This document shows, one piece after another, positions 51,858 through 60,695 of a stretch of 64,000 bases of DNA (position 1 is the stretch's first letter; every line of letters begins with the position of its first letter). The position numbers were made by a program, and so were the translations under genes. The notes beneath the pieces are model-generated. The model was given only the letters and a program-made list of their open reading frames with translations, made no database searches and was not told the origin of the DNA. Source of the stretch: Yinghuangia elevatio (lineage in GTDB: Bacteria > Actinomycetota > Actinomycetes > Streptomycetales > Streptomycetaceae); contig NZ_JBEZFP010000014.1 of NCBI RefSeq assembly GCF_040649515.1, forward strand, positions 1 to 64,000. The letters are read 5' to 3'.

Positions 51858-52091
51858 GGCCCAAGTATCCGGATGGCCCGATCACCCCCGCGGGCAGCCC
51901 CCACCCCGAACACCACTACCCACCAGGCCGGTTGACCACCGCCGCCAACGCCGGACCCTGGTGAGGTCGATGACGGATCTGGCCTGTTTCCCGCTGATCG
52001 GGGCGTCGGCTGCGCTTGCCGTCTGGCCGATCATCTTAGGCCACTCGGCGGTGCTTCGTAGGGCTCGGTGGGGCGGGGAGCTTGACGGCGC
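51858..52091. other. Spacer between methyltransferase and LuxR-type gene
   Basis: Divergent intergenic DNA with no gene recognised; a TTGACG element at 52082-52087 precedes the dyad listed next. Confidence 0.4.
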
Positions 52092-52111
52092 ATTGTTTGC
52101 GGTCAAACGAT
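52092..52111. promoter_or_regulatory. Dyad upstream of the GAF-LuxR regulator
   Basis: ATTGTTTG-CGGT-CAAACGAT: 8-base arms with one mismatch around a 4-base spacer, 52 bp upstream of the regulator start and just after TTGACG. Possible autoregulatory site. Confidence 0.45.
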
Positions 52112-52162
52112 GTACCTCCATCGGCGGCCGGGTCGGCGCCGGGCGGGCACGAGGAGGCGGAC

Positions 52163-53221
52163 ATGGAAAGACGTACGGTCGCCGCGGCGGTCGGGGTGGG
52201 CCTTGCCCTCAACCGGCCCGGCGGTGCCGACTGGAGACAGGCGTTCGACGCGCTCGCACTCGCCCTGCCGGAGCTGAGCGCCGTGCAGGTCACGGGATGG
52301 GACCCGGTCGCGTCGCGCTATGCGGTGGTCGCCGAGCAGGGCTACCCGAGCGGCGTCTCGGCCGACCTGACCGGCATGCCGGGAACCGTGTGGGGGCGGC
52401 TGCTGCGCAATTCGGACCTGCCGCTGCTGATGGACGACGAGGGCCTCGGCTTCCGGGGCTCGCCGCACTATCGCGACTGGCTCGCACCGGCCGGCTACGA
52501 CGACGGGCTCGGTGCCTGCCTGCGCGACGAGGCGGGGCGGCCCGCCGGGTTCATCCAGATGAGCGCCGGACGCCCGGCGGCGTTCGGGGAGGCGGCGCGG
52601 GCCTTTGTGGCGGAGGTTGCGGCGTTCCTCGTACCGCATGTCGACCCGTGCCTGAGTCCGCAGGTGGACGCGGCGTACGGTCCCGACTGGACGGGGAACC
52701 GGGTCACTCCCGACGGCCGCGTGCTGCCGCTGCGCGCGCGGCCGGAAGGGCCGACCGCGCAGGACGCCGGGCTCCGCTCGCTGGCCGTCCGCTTCGCGGC
52801 GCTGCGCGAACCGCGCCTGGAGTTCCTGTGGCCCGTCGGCCGGCGCTGGCTCCAGGCGGTCCTGCTCGCCGCCGGGCGGTCGTCGTACGCCGGGGCGGTG
52901 CTGCTCACGCGCGCGTATCCCAACGAGAGCGGCCTCACCATGCGCGAGGTCGACGTGCTCACCGCCATCGCCGCCGGGCACGCCAACCCGGTGATCGCGG
53001 ACCGGCTCACCATCGGGCGCCGCACGGTGGAGACGTACGTGGAACGCCTGCTCGGCAAGCTCGACTGCCGCTCGCGCAGCGAGTTGGCCGCCGTCGCGGC
53101 GCGCAACGGCCTGGTGCGCCCGCGTCCCGGGTCCGGGGACCTGGGCGATCGCGCCTCGTTCACCCGCACCGCGTCCCGCCGGGGCACCCCTCGGTGGCCT
53201 GACGCGCGAACTTGTCCGTGA
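52163..53221 (+). CDS. LuxR-family regulator with GAF-like sensor domain
   Basis: A 352-residue regulator. The first 180 residues form a GAF/sensor-like domain (FDALALALPELSAVQVTGWDPVASRYAVVAEQGYPS; GYDDGLGACLRDEAGRPAGFIQMSAGRPA), and the C-terminus has the LuxR helix-turn-helix TMREVDVLTAIAAGHANPVIADRLTIGRRTVETYVERLLGKLDCRSRSELAAVAARNGL. GAGGAGG precedes ATG 52163. A ligand or redox signal is expected but unknown. It is upstream of the deacetylase-like gene by 80 bp on the same strand and may control it. A 40-residue Arg/Ser/Pro-rich tail follows the HTH. Confidence 0.88.
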   Translation: MERRTVAAAVGVGLALNRPGGADWRQAFDALALALPELSAVQVTGWDPVASRYAVVAEQGYPSGVSADLTGMPGTVWGRLLRNSDLPLLMDDEGLGFRGSPHYRDWLAPAGYDDGLGACLRDEAGRPAGFIQMSAGRPAAFGEAARAFVAEVAAFLVPHVDPCLSPQVDAAYGPDWTGNRVTPDGRVLPLRARPEGPTAQDAGLRSLAVRFAALREPRLEFLWPVGRRWLQAVLLAAGRSSYAGAVLLTRAYPNESGLTMREVDVLTAIAAGHANPVIADRLTIGRRTVETYVERLLGKLDCRSRSELAAVAARNGLVRPRPGSGDLGDRASFTRTASRRGTPRWPDARTCP

Positions 53222-53301
53222 ACTCACGGACCCGCCGCCCACCCCGCGCGCCCGAGGCTTGCATCCCCAACGCCGGACCGCGATGCGCCGAGGAGGCCGC
53301 A

Positions 53302-54402
53302 ATGACCACCGGATACGTCTACCACGAGATCTTCGGCTGGCATGACACCGGAACCCACGCGGGATTGTTCCCCTCGAACCCCGCCGCCGGGCTCCAGCCG
53401 CTGGTCCACGTCGAGAACGCGGAGACCAAGCGCCGCCTGCACGAACTCCTGGTGGTCTCGGGGCTCGCCGACCAACTGGTGCGGCTGGCACCGCGCGCGG
53501 CCACCGAGGAGGAGATCCTGCGCGTGCACGACCGCGCGCACCTCGACCGGGTGCGGGCCGAGAGCCTGCTGCCCAAGGGCGGCGACGCGGGCGACGGCCT
53601 CAGCCCGTTCGGCCAGGGCGCGTACGAGATCGCGGCGCTCGCCGCGGGCGGCGCCATCGTGGCGGTCGACGCGGTGCTGGACGGTGTCGTGGACAACGCG
53701 TACGCCCTGGTGCGGCCGCCGGGCCACCACGCCGAACCGCAGACCGGCATGGGCTTCTGCATCTTCGGCAACGTCGCCGTCGCGGTCCGGCACGCCATGG
53801 CGGCGCGCGGCATCGAGCGCGTCGCCGTCCTCGACTGGGACGTGCACCACGGCAACGGCACCCAGAAGGCGTTCTACGCCGACCCGGACGTCCTGACGAT
53901 CTCGCTGCACCAGGACGACGTTTTCCCGCCGCGCAGCGGGTACCGCGACGAGCGCGGCGAGGGGGCGGGGCTGGGCTCCGCCGTCAACGTCCCGCTCCCG
54001 GCCGGTTCCGGCGACGGGGCCTACCTGTACGCGATGGACACCGTGGTCGTCCCCGCGCTCCGTGCCTTCGAGCCGCAACTCGTGCTGGTCGCCTCGGGGT
54101 TCGACGCCAGTGCGATGGACCCGATGGCCCGCCAGATGGTCACCTCCGAGGGCTACCGGGCACTCACCGAACGCCTGCTCGACACCGCGGCCGACCTGTG
54201 CGGCGGCCGGGTCGTGATGTCGCACGAGGGCGGCTACAACCCGTCGTACGTCCCCTTCTGCGGCCTCGCGGTGATCGAGGCGATGGCCGGAGTCCGCACG
54301 CTGGACGACCCGTTCCTCCCGATCGTCTCCGGCTTCGCCGGCCAGGACCTCCAGCCCCATCAGCGCGAAGCCGTCGACGCCGCCCGGTCGCTCCTCAAGT
54401 GA
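53302..54402 (+). CDS. Class II histone-deacetylase-family hydrolase
   Basis: A 366-residue zinc hydrolase of the HDAC/acetylpolyamine amidohydrolase superfamily. The catalytic His pair is in RPPGHHAEPQTGMGFC; zinc ligands are Asp and His in AVLDWDVHHGNGTQ and the Asp in VASGFDASAMDPMARQMVT; the transition-state Tyr region is SHEGGYNPSYVPF. GAGGAGG precedes ATG 53302. Bacterial members deacetylate acetylpolyamines, acetoin-related or other small amides, and a few act on proteins; no substrate is fixed by context. Probably co-transcribed with the unknown gene that follows. Confidence 0.92.
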   Translation: MTTGYVYHEIFGWHDTGTHAGLFPSNPAAGLQPLVHVENAETKRRLHELLVVSGLADQLVRLAPRAATEEEILRVHDRAHLDRVRAESLLPKGGDAGDGLSPFGQGAYEIAALAAGGAIVAVDAVLDGVVDNAYALVRPPGHHAEPQTGMGFCIFGNVAVAVRHAMAARGIERVAVLDWDVHHGNGTQKAFYADPDVLTISLHQDDVFPPRSGYRDERGEGAGLGSAVNVPLPAGSGDGAYLYAMDTVVVPALRAFEPQLVLVASGFDASAMDPMARQMVTSEGYRALTERLLDTAADLCGGRVVMSHEGGYNPSYVPFCGLAVIEAMAGVRTLDDPFLPIVSGFAGQDLQPHQREAVDAARSLLK

Positions 54403-54519
54403 CGGCGGCGCCGCAACGCGCGGTGCCGGGGCGGCAGTCGGACGATCGGCGCGGCGGTGTGAGCCGCCCTGCCGAACCGGCTCCGACCGGCGGCCCCCGA
54501 CCGGGTATCGTCGGCACGC

Positions 54520-55485
54520 ATGGGTTTCGACACAAGCTTCCACCCCGTTGACCTGGCCCTCGTCCAGGACCGCCTACTGCCGTACATCGCCGGGGTCGGC
54601 GACGACGACGGCCTCGACGACCTCCTCGACCGGGCGGTGGCCGTCCGCCGGACGCGGTTCGAGGCCAAGCAGTGGGCGGTCGGGGCGATCGACGCCGCCA
54701 AGGGGCTGGGCGTGGACGCGTTCGACACCAGGCTGCACGTGTGGGGCCGCCCGTTCTTCGTCACCGGGGACGATCCTGCGCAGGTCGTCCACGACATCGG
54801 GCGCTATCTGGCCGCCACGCCGGAGGAAGTCCCGGCGCTCGCCCGCGAGATGCTCGACCGCCTGCACCCCGGGCTCGCCGCGCACGCCACCCCTTCGACG
54901 GAAGGCGTCATCCCCGAGGCGGGGGCGCTGCGCGAGCACATGTCGTGGCGCATGCGGATCCTGCGGGCGGCCGGCGCCGCACTGCGCTCCGGCGCGCCGA
55001 CCGTACGCGATCCCGACACCGGGCGCGAACACCCGCCCGGCGTCCTCATCGACAGCGAAGTCCCCTTCAGCGTCGTCGAGTTCGCGGCCATTTTCCACCC
55101 CGGCTGGATGTCGCGGGGCTACACCTGGCCGACCCGGGTGTGTGCCACCGCGGGCGTCGACGACGTCGGCTTCGGCCTGCCGACTCCGCTGTACGACGCG
55201 CTGGCCGAGGTGTTCCCGAGCCGCGACTGGGCGGCGGAGCCCACCATCACCGGGAACTACTCGGTAGGCGGCCTGGTCCCTCCGCACGCGGTCGCCGCGG
55301 CGCGCGCCAATCTGCGCACGCACCGCGACGAACTCCTGGCCCCCGCACACGCCGACGGCTGGGGCCACGACCTGGCCACGGACCTGACCAAAGTCGACGA
55401 GGCCATGGCGTACGCGGAGGCGCACGGCTTCGCCTTCTGCGAGGCCACCGAGATCTACAGCGGCATGGAGGGCTCGCTCAACTGA
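54520..55485 (+). CDS. Hypothetical protein, 321 residues
   Basis: Not recognised. A soluble protein with mixed alpha/beta content: MGFDTSFHPVDLALVQDRLLPYI, HVWGRPFFVTGDDPAQVVHDIGRYLAATPEEVPALAREML, and a C-terminal metal-like cluster EATEIYSGMEGSLN. Aromatic and His residues are scattered but there is no known motif. ATG 54520 is in a good reading context without a strong ribosome site. Its stop codon forms one end of a perfect inverted repeat whose other end is the stop of the convergent acyl-CoA dehydrogenase gene. Confidence 0.72.
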   Translation: MGFDTSFHPVDLALVQDRLLPYIAGVGDDDGLDDLLDRAVAVRRTRFEAKQWAVGAIDAAKGLGVDAFDTRLHVWGRPFFVTGDDPAQVVHDIGRYLAATPEEVPALAREMLDRLHPGLAAHATPSTEGVIPEAGALREHMSWRMRILRAAGAALRSGAPTVRDPDTGREHPPGVLIDSEVPFSVVEFAAIFHPGWMSRGYTWPTRVCATAGVDDVGFGLPTPLYDALAEVFPSRDWAAEPTITGNYSVGGLVPPHAVAAARANLRTHRDELLAPAHADGWGHDLATDLTKVDEAMAYAEAHGFAFCEATEIYSGMEGSLN

Positions 55486-55546
55486 CGCGCCGGCTCGCGC
55501 CACGGGAACGTCGGCCCCACTCGACCGGGCGAAGCGTGGCGCGTCA
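55483..55546. terminator. Palindromic terminator joining two convergent stop codons
   Basis: TGACGCGCC (55483-55491) and GGCGCGTCA (55538-55546) are exact inverse complements and include the TGA stop of each convergent gene; inner arms GCGCCACG (55497-55504) and CGTGGCGC (55535-55542) offer an alternative stem. Confidence 0.72.
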
Positions 55547-56671
55547 GGTGCGGGCGCCGAGGTCGAAAGCCTGGCGGGCGACGAGTCCGCGCATGGTTTC
55601 GGAGGTGCCGCCGCCGATGGTCTCCAGGATCGCCTGCCGCCACATGAACTCGATGTCGGTGCCCTTGACGAGCGCCTCCGGCGAGCCGAACTCCATGGCC
55701 GCACGGGCGATTTCCTGGGCAACGGTGGTTCCGGCGAGCTTGTGGTACGCGGCCGGGACCGCGGACGGCTCACCGGCGATGATCTCGCCCAGCAGCGCCA
55801 GGGCCAGTGCTTCGACCTCCGCCACCCGCACCGCCAGCTCGGCCAGGCGTCCGCGGACCGCCGGGTCCTGGCCGAGGCCCGCGTCCTCGACCCAGCGGAC
55901 CAGGTCCTGGAGGTCGCGCCGGAGCCGTTTGGGCGGGAACTGCACGTGCCGCTCGACGGCGAGGGCCGACCCGACGACCTGCCAGCCCTCGTTCTCCGCG
56001 CCGACGCGGTCCGCGACCGGGACGCGCACATCATCGAAGCGGACCTCGTTCAGGCGGCCGCCGTCGTGCGTCGGGATCGGGGACACCGTGACCCCTGGGT
56101 GGTCGAGGGGGACGATCAGCACGCTGAGCCCGCGCGACCTGCTGTCGGCCGCGCCGGTCCGGCAGAGCAGCCAGATGCAGTCTGCCCAATGGGCGTTGGA
56201 GGTCCAGCACTTCGCGCCGTCGACCTGGTACTCGTCCTGGGACACGCGCTGCGCACGGGTGCGGACCGCGGCCAGGTCCGATCCCGCGTCGGGCTCCGAG
56301 TAGCCGAGGGCGAAGTTGAGGCGGCCCTCTCGCAGTCGCGGCAGGAAGCGGTCGCGCTGCTCGGCGGTTCCGTGTGCCATCAGCGCCTTGGCCATCAGGC
56401 CGGGGCCCATCGGGGGACGGGCGACGCGCGCGTACGCCATTTCGTCCCACAGGATGAACTCGTAGGCGGGCGACAGCCCCGCGCCGCCGAACTCCTCCGG
56501 CCAGGAGAGCGACAGCCAGCCGCGGTCGCCGAGGGCCCGGTAGAGCCCGCGTACGCCCTCCCCCGTCTTCTCGCGGCGGTGGAAGTATCCGTCCAAGTCC
56601 CGGAAGTCCGCGAGGAATTCCAGCACCTGGGCGCGGAACTCCTCCTCCTCGGGGGTGAATCCGAAGTCCAC
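55544..56671 (-). CDS. Acyl-CoA dehydrogenase (large subunit type)
   Basis: A 375-residue FAD enzyme. It has the full family plan: FLADFRDLDGYFHRREKTG, GDRGWLSLSWPEEFGGAGL, the FAD-binding GYSEPDAGSDLAAVRTRA, AKCWTSNAHWADCIWLLCRTG, and the C-terminal ILETIGGGTSETMRGLVARQAF. The ETIGGGTSE loop is as in the larger subunits of steroid-acid acyl-CoA dehydrogenases. It begins at GTG 56671, next to the crotonase gene. Likely partner of one of the shorter acyl-CoA dehydrogenases in this operon, forming an alpha2-beta2 complex. Substrate unknown. Confidence 0.9.
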   Translation of the reverse strand: MDFGFTPEEEEFRAQVLEFLADFRDLDGYFHRREKTGEGVRGLYRALGDRGWLSLSWPEEFGGAGLSPAYEFILWDEMAYARVARPPMGPGLMAKALMAHGTAEQRDRFLPRLREGRLNFALGYSEPDAGSDLAAVRTRAQRVSQDEYQVDGAKCWTSNAHWADCIWLLCRTGAADSRSRGLSVLIVPLDHPGVTVSPIPTHDGGRLNEVRFDDVRVPVADRVGAENEGWQVVGSALAVERHVQFPPKRLRRDLQDLVRWVEDAGLGQDPAVRGRLAELAVRVAEVEALALALLGEIIAGEPSAVPAAYHKLAGTTVAQEIARAAMEFGSPEALVKGTDIEFMWRQAILETIGGGTSETMRGLVARQAFDLGART

Positions 56672-56672
56672 G

Positions 56673-57500
56673 TCAGTCGTCCTCGCCGGTGGTCCACTTG
56701 GGCTCGCGGCCCTCGCTGAACGCCCTCGGCCCTTCCTTGGAGTCGGGGTGCGCCCAGTGCATGCGCAGGAGGGCCCATCCGTACTCGCAGGCCTGGGCGT
56801 AGCCCATTTCGAGCGAACCCCAGACCGCCTGCTGCGAAAGCGACACCGCGGCCGGGGAGTTCTTGGCGATGCTGCGGGCGATTTCCTCGGCCGTGTCCAT
56901 GAGGCTTTCGTGGGCGACGAGTTCGTCGGCCAGCCCCAGCTGGTAGGCGCGCTCCGCGGGCATGCGGTAGTCCTTGCCCATCAGCGTCATCCGCAGCGCG
57001 GACCCCAGCGGCAGGCGCTTGGCCAGGCCGATGTTCTCCATGGCACCCACCAGCCCGACGTTGACGTGGCTGTCCATGAAGGCCGCCCGCTCGGAGGCGA
57101 CGACGATGTCGGCGTCGACCACGAAGTGCAGCCCGGCGCCCGCCGCGAGGCCGTTGACCGCGCAGATGACCGGCTTCCACACCCGGTTCTGCCGCGGCGA
57201 CCAGAACACCTCGTCGGTGAGGGGGCCGGTGCCCGTGCTCATCCCGCCGCGTCCGGCGACGACGTTCACGTCGGCCCCCGTGCAGAAGTGCCGGTCGCCG
57301 GCTCCGGTGACGATGGCGGCGCGGATCCACGGGTCGTCCCGGACCTCGCTCCACACCGCCCGCACCTGCGGCATCATCGTGCCGGTCAGGGAGTTCCCCT
57401 TGTGCGGGCGGTTGAGCGTGATGTACGCGATGTGGTCGCGCTTCTCGAAGAGCACCTCGGGCGCCCCGGCCTCCCCCGAAGGCTTCTGATCCTGCGTCAC
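56673..57500 (-). CDS. Crotonase-superfamily protein with His in both catalytic positions
   Basis: A 275-residue enoyl-CoA-hydratase-fold protein. The oxyanion-hole Gly segments are present (HFCTGADVNVVAGRGG; CAVNGLAAGAGLHFVVDADI), but the two catalytic Glu of enoyl-CoA hydratase are replaced: His125 in GAGLHFVV and His145 in AFMDSHVNVGL, at the usual 20-residue spacing. A simple hydratase reaction is therefore unlikely; a hydrolase, lyase or isomerase of the superfamily is possible, as with ring-opening crotonases in steroid degradation. It overlaps the next dehydrogenase gene by GTGA. Starts at GTG 57500. Confidence 0.85.
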   Translation of the reverse strand: MTQDQKPSGEAGAPEVLFEKRDHIAYITLNRPHKGNSLTGTMMPQVRAVWSEVRDDPWIRAAIVTGAGDRHFCTGADVNVVAGRGGMSTGTGPLTDEVFWSPRQNRVWKPVICAVNGLAAGAGLHFVVDADIVVASERAAFMDSHVNVGLVGAMENIGLAKRLPLGSALRMTLMGKDYRMPAERAYQLGLADELVAHESLMDTAEEIARSIAKNSPAAVSLSQQAVWGSLEMGYAQACEYGWALLRMHWAHPDSKEGPRAFSEGREPKWTTGEDD

Positions 57501-58498
57501 TTCCGGCCCCTCTCCGACTGCTTCGACTGCGTCGACTGCTCCGCGTGCTCCGCGTGCTCCGAGCGCTCCGCGTACATCCCCAACACCTGTGCGCCGATGG
57601 CCTTCTCTTGCGACGGCAGCAGGGACAGTTGCCTGATGCGCTGCGCGATGTGGCCGACCGGCCCCTCGACCGAGTAGCCGATCGCCCCGTGTGTCTGGTG
57701 GGACACGAACGCCGCCTCCATCGCGGCCCGTGACGCCGACAGCCTGGCCGCGGCGGCGAGGGCGGAGCCCTCCCGGTGCCCGGCGTCGATCGCCTGCGCG
57801 GCGACCTTGACGAGCTTGTCCGCGGCCGCCAGCCCGAGGCCGGTGTCCACGATCGGATGGGCGACCGCCTGGAAGTCGCCGATGGCGCGGCCGAACTGGA
57901 CCCGGGTCCGCGCGTGCGTCACCGCGGTGTCGTGCAGGCGCCGGCCCGCACCCCACAGGTATCCGGCCAGCGCCAGGTTGGCGAGGTCGGCCCCCTGCCG
58001 CACCCGGTCGAGCGGGGCGACCCGCTCCAGCGCGACGCGTCCCCACGGCTCGTTGCCCAGCGTCTCCACCGGCACCACCGGACCGTCGGCGCGCGCCAGC
58101 CAGGCCCGGTCACCGTCCGACTCGACGAACACGCCGGCGATCGGCGCCCACGGCATGAGCGGCGGACGGCCGAAGGACACCAGGCTCGCGCCGGAGGCGA
58201 CGTCTTGGGCCTGCTCGTCGGGCAGCGTGTGCGTCGCGAAGTAGGTGCCCGCCACCGGGCCGGGGGCGAAGGCGCGTCCCAGTTCCATCGCGGCGGCGGC
58301 TACCTCGCCGGCTCCCCCGCCTTCGCCGGGCACCGCCAGGGACAGCACCCCGAGTTCCGCCAATCCCTGCCAGAACGGACGCGGGAACGCGCCGGCGTCC
58401 GCACGCTGCACGGCTTCGGTGCACTTGGCAGCGCAGTAGCGGCGGACGGAGTCGGCCAGTGCCTCCTGCTCCGCGGTGAAGGCAACCGGATTGCTCAT
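57497..58498 (-). CDS. Acyl-CoA dehydrogenase, small-subunit type
   Basis: A 333-residue acyl-CoA dehydrogenase-fold protein without the usual catalytic-Glu loop. It resembles the shorter subunit of heterotetrameric steroid-CoA dehydrogenases: RYCAAKCTEAVQRADAGAFPRPFWQGLAELGVLSLAVPGEGGGAGE, then ALAGYLWGAGRRLHDTAVTHARTRVQFGRAIGDFQAVAHPIVDTG and AAFVSHQTHGAIGYSVEGPVGHIAQRIRQLSLL. The last 24 residues (ERSEHAEHAEQ ...) are encoded by a 9-bp repeat tract. ATG 58498 overlaps the previous stop in ATGA; two Met codons 18-96 bp upstream lie inside the preceding gene. Confidence 0.88.
   Translation of the reverse strand: MSNPVAFTAEQEALADSVRRYCAAKCTEAVQRADAGAFPRPFWQGLAELGVLSLAVPGEGGGAGEVAAAAMELGRAFAPGPVAGTYFATHTLPDEQAQDVASGASLVSFGRPPLMPWAPIAGVFVESDGDRAWLARADGPVVPVETLGNEPWGRVALERVAPLDRVRQGADLANLALAGYLWGAGRRLHDTAVTHARTRVQFGRAIGDFQAVAHPIVDTGLGLAAADKLVKVAAQAIDAGHREGSALAAAARLSASRAAMEAAFVSHQTHGAIGYSVEGPVGHIAQRIRQLSLLPSQEKAIGAQVLGMYAERSEHAEHAEQSTQSKQSERGRK
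57530..57572. repeat. 9-bp repeat tract inside a coding region
   Basis: Imperfect GACTGCTTC/GTGCTCCGC units encode a Glu/His/Ala/Ser tail at the C-terminus of the 333-residue dehydrogenase; probably recent expansion. Confidence 0.7.
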
Positions 58499-59439
58499 AC
58501 TGCCGCTGCTCCCCATCGTGATTCCGCCACGGCGCGGCGGTGCTCGCGCAGGCCTCCGAGTTCGGCGCGCAGGGCCTGCATGCGCAGGGTCCACAGGTGC
58601 AGGTCGTGCTCGCGGGTCAGCCCGATGGCCCCCATGATCTGATGCGTCTCACGCGTCAGCCGGTGCAGGGCGGCCATCGTCTGCGCGCTCGCGACGGCCG
58701 CGGCCTCCTCGGCGGCGCCGTGGTACGCGGCCTCATAGGTGAGCCAGCGCGAGCCCTCCACCAGCACGCTGAGCTCGGCCAGGCGGTGCTGTAGGGCCTG
58801 GAAGGAACCGAGCGGACGCTTGAACACCTTGCGGTCCTTCACGTACTGCACGGTGAGGTCCAGCGCCTTCTGCATCATCCCGAGCGCCTCGGCGGAGACG
58901 CCGAGGCGCCACCAGTTCACCATGATCCCGGACGAACCAGGCGCAAGCTTGTGCGCATGGCGCAGGCTTCCGCGCACCGCGACCCGGGCCAGCGGGTAGC
59001 CGAACGCCGACGGCAGCGGGGTCGCGTCGTCCGCGGCCAGAACCCCCGCCACGACGTGGCCGTCGGCCCCGGCGATGAGGATGCGGTCGGCGTACGCGCC
59101 GTACCGCATGGGCCCGGCCGCGGCGCGGGCGGCCAGGACCACCGGCCCCTCGAGCGGCGGCAGGCCGAGTGCGGGCAGCACCAGCAGGTGCGGAACCGCG
59201 GTGATCGCGCCCAGTTCGGCGCTGATCTGCTCGATCGCCAGGACGGCCTCCAGCGGGCCGGCGCCGGGGTCGCCGAACAGGTCCAGGAATCCCCCGTCGC
59301 GCAGTGCGGATTCGAGGGCGTGGTCGTATTCGCCGCCAACCGCGAGTTCCCGGGAGCGCGCCGTTCCGGCATGCCGGGCGAGCAGGGCGCCCAGTGCGTC
59401 CCGCAGCGCGCGCTGGGTGTCCGATCGTTCGAAATCCAC
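58495..59439 (-). CDS. Acyl-CoA dehydrogenase, small-subunit type 2
   Basis: A 314-residue acyl-CoA dehydrogenase-fold protein, again the short class: GTARSRELAVGGEYDHALESALRDGGFLDLFGDPG, then VNWWRLGVSAEALGMMQKALDLTVQYVKDRKVFKRPLGSFQALQHRLAELSVLVEGSRWLTYEAAYHG, the conserved helix of the C-terminal bundle. It begins at GTG 59439, two bases after the previous stop. Probably pairs with the 380-residue enzyme encoded just upstream. Confidence 0.87.
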   Translation of the reverse strand: MDFERSDTQRALRDALGALLARHAGTARSRELAVGGEYDHALESALRDGGFLDLFGDPGAGPLEAVLAIEQISAELGAITAVPHLLVLPALGLPPLEGPVVLAARAAAGPMRYGAYADRILIAGADGHVVAGVLAADDATPLPSAFGYPLARVAVRGSLRHAHKLAPGSSGIMVNWWRLGVSAEALGMMQKALDLTVQYVKDRKVFKRPLGSFQALQHRLAELSVLVEGSRWLTYEAAYHGAAEEAAAVASAQTMAALHRLTRETHQIMGAIGLTREHDLHLWTLRMQALRAELGGLREHRRAVAESRWGAAAV

Positions 59440-59441
59440 GG

Positions 59442-60584
59442 CTATTCCTTCGGGAGTTGGAGGATCAGGCGGGAGATCAGATTGAGCTGGACCTCGTAGC
59501 TGCCCGCGGCGATTCCGGCGCCCAGCGAATTGCGGAACTGCGCGTCGCCCGGCGATTTCTCGACCAGGGCCTCGGCGCCCATGACGTCGAGCGCGAGGTC
59601 TCCGACGGCCCGCTCGGCCTGCACCATCGCGGCGCGGGCCTGGTACGCCTTCGGGGACGGCTCCTTCGCCTTGGCCCGCTCGTCGATGACCCGGTAGACC
59701 AGTACGCGGGCCGCCTCGCAGAGCGCACGGGCGTCGCCGAACTGCTCGCGGATCCCCGGGTCGGCGAACAGACCGGCCTCCCGGCACCACGCGGCGAGGC
59801 CGTCGAGGACCAGTGCGGCGCGGGCGTAGCGCGGCGCGCCGACGCGCTCGTACGCGAGGGTGCGCCGGACGATGTCCCAGCCCTTGTTCTCCGCGCCGAG
59901 CCGGCATTCCTCGGGAACCCGGACCCCGGTCAGGAAGAGCTCGTTGAACGAGTCGTTCCCGACGAACCCGTCGATGCGCCTGACCTCGACGCCCGGCGTG
60001 TCGAGCGGGAGCAGAAAGACCGAGATGCCGTCGCGGCCGTCGGCCGCCGAGCCGGTGCGGGCGAGGAGGAAGCAGTAGTCGGCTTCGTGGGCGTACGAGG
60101 TCCAGATCTTCTGGCCGTCGATGACGTAGCCGTCCTTGTCCCGGACGGCACGCGTCTTCAGGGCCGCGAGGTCGGTGCCGGCCTCGGGTTCGGAGAACCC
60201 CTGGCACCAGAAGACCTCGCCCCGGGTGATCGGGGGGAGGAGCGTCTTCTTCTGCTCCTCCGTGCCGTATTTGACGATGGCCGGGCCGACCCAGTTCACG
60301 TTCATGTACTGCGGCCCGCGGGGTTCGCCCCGCTTCCACATCTCCTCACCGAGGACGAAGTGCTGCCAGGCGCCCTGGCCGCCGCCTCCGTACTCCTCCG
60401 GCCAGTGCGGGGTCAGCCACCCCCGGTCCGCCAGCCTGCGGACGAATCCCCGCGAGAATTCGGTGAACACCGCACTGCCGAGACCGAACTCGGAACGGTT
60501 CCAACCGTCGGCCAATTCGCGATCCAGAAAGTCGACCAGGTCGTTCCGAAACGCGGCGTCCGCAGTGCTGAAGGCGAACTCCAC
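59442..60584 (-). CDS. Acyl-CoA dehydrogenase, large-subunit type 2 (first gene of operon)
   Basis: A 380-residue FAD-dependent acyl-CoA dehydrogenase: DLVDFLDRELADGWNRSEFGL, PHWPEEYGGGGQGAWQHFVLGEEM, GFSEPEAGTDLAALKTRAVRD, QKIWTSYAHEADYCFLLARTG and the terminal SLGAGIAAGSYEVQLNLISRLILQLPKE. It starts at GTG 60584 after GGAGGA. First gene of the five-gene minus-strand operon; the promoter lies in the divergent 285-bp region containing an inverted repeat. Role in beta-oxidation of a polycyclic or branched acyl-CoA is inferred. Confidence 0.91.
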   Translation of the reverse strand: MEFAFSTADAAFRNDLVDFLDRELADGWNRSEFGLGSAVFTEFSRGFVRRLADRGWLTPHWPEEYGGGGQGAWQHFVLGEEMWKRGEPRGPQYMNVNWVGPAIVKYGTEEQKKTLLPPITRGEVFWCQGFSEPEAGTDLAALKTRAVRDKDGYVIDGQKIWTSYAHEADYCFLLARTGSAADGRDGISVFLLPLDTPGVEVRRIDGFVGNDSFNELFLTGVRVPEECRLGAENKGWDIVRRTLAYERVGAPRYARAALVLDGLAAWCREAGLFADPGIREQFGDARALCEAARVLVYRVIDERAKAKEPSPKAYQARAAMVQAERAVGDLALDVMGAEALVEKSPGDAQFRNSLGAGIAAGSYEVQLNLISRLILQLPKE

Positions 60585-60695
60585 CAGTTCCTCCCTGTCG
60601 TGCGTTCATGCGCCCCCGGCCGAATGCCTCGGCAGACGCATATTCGGGCGTCGCACATGTCCGCGGCTTTCGATCGGAGGAGGCGCCCGATAAAA

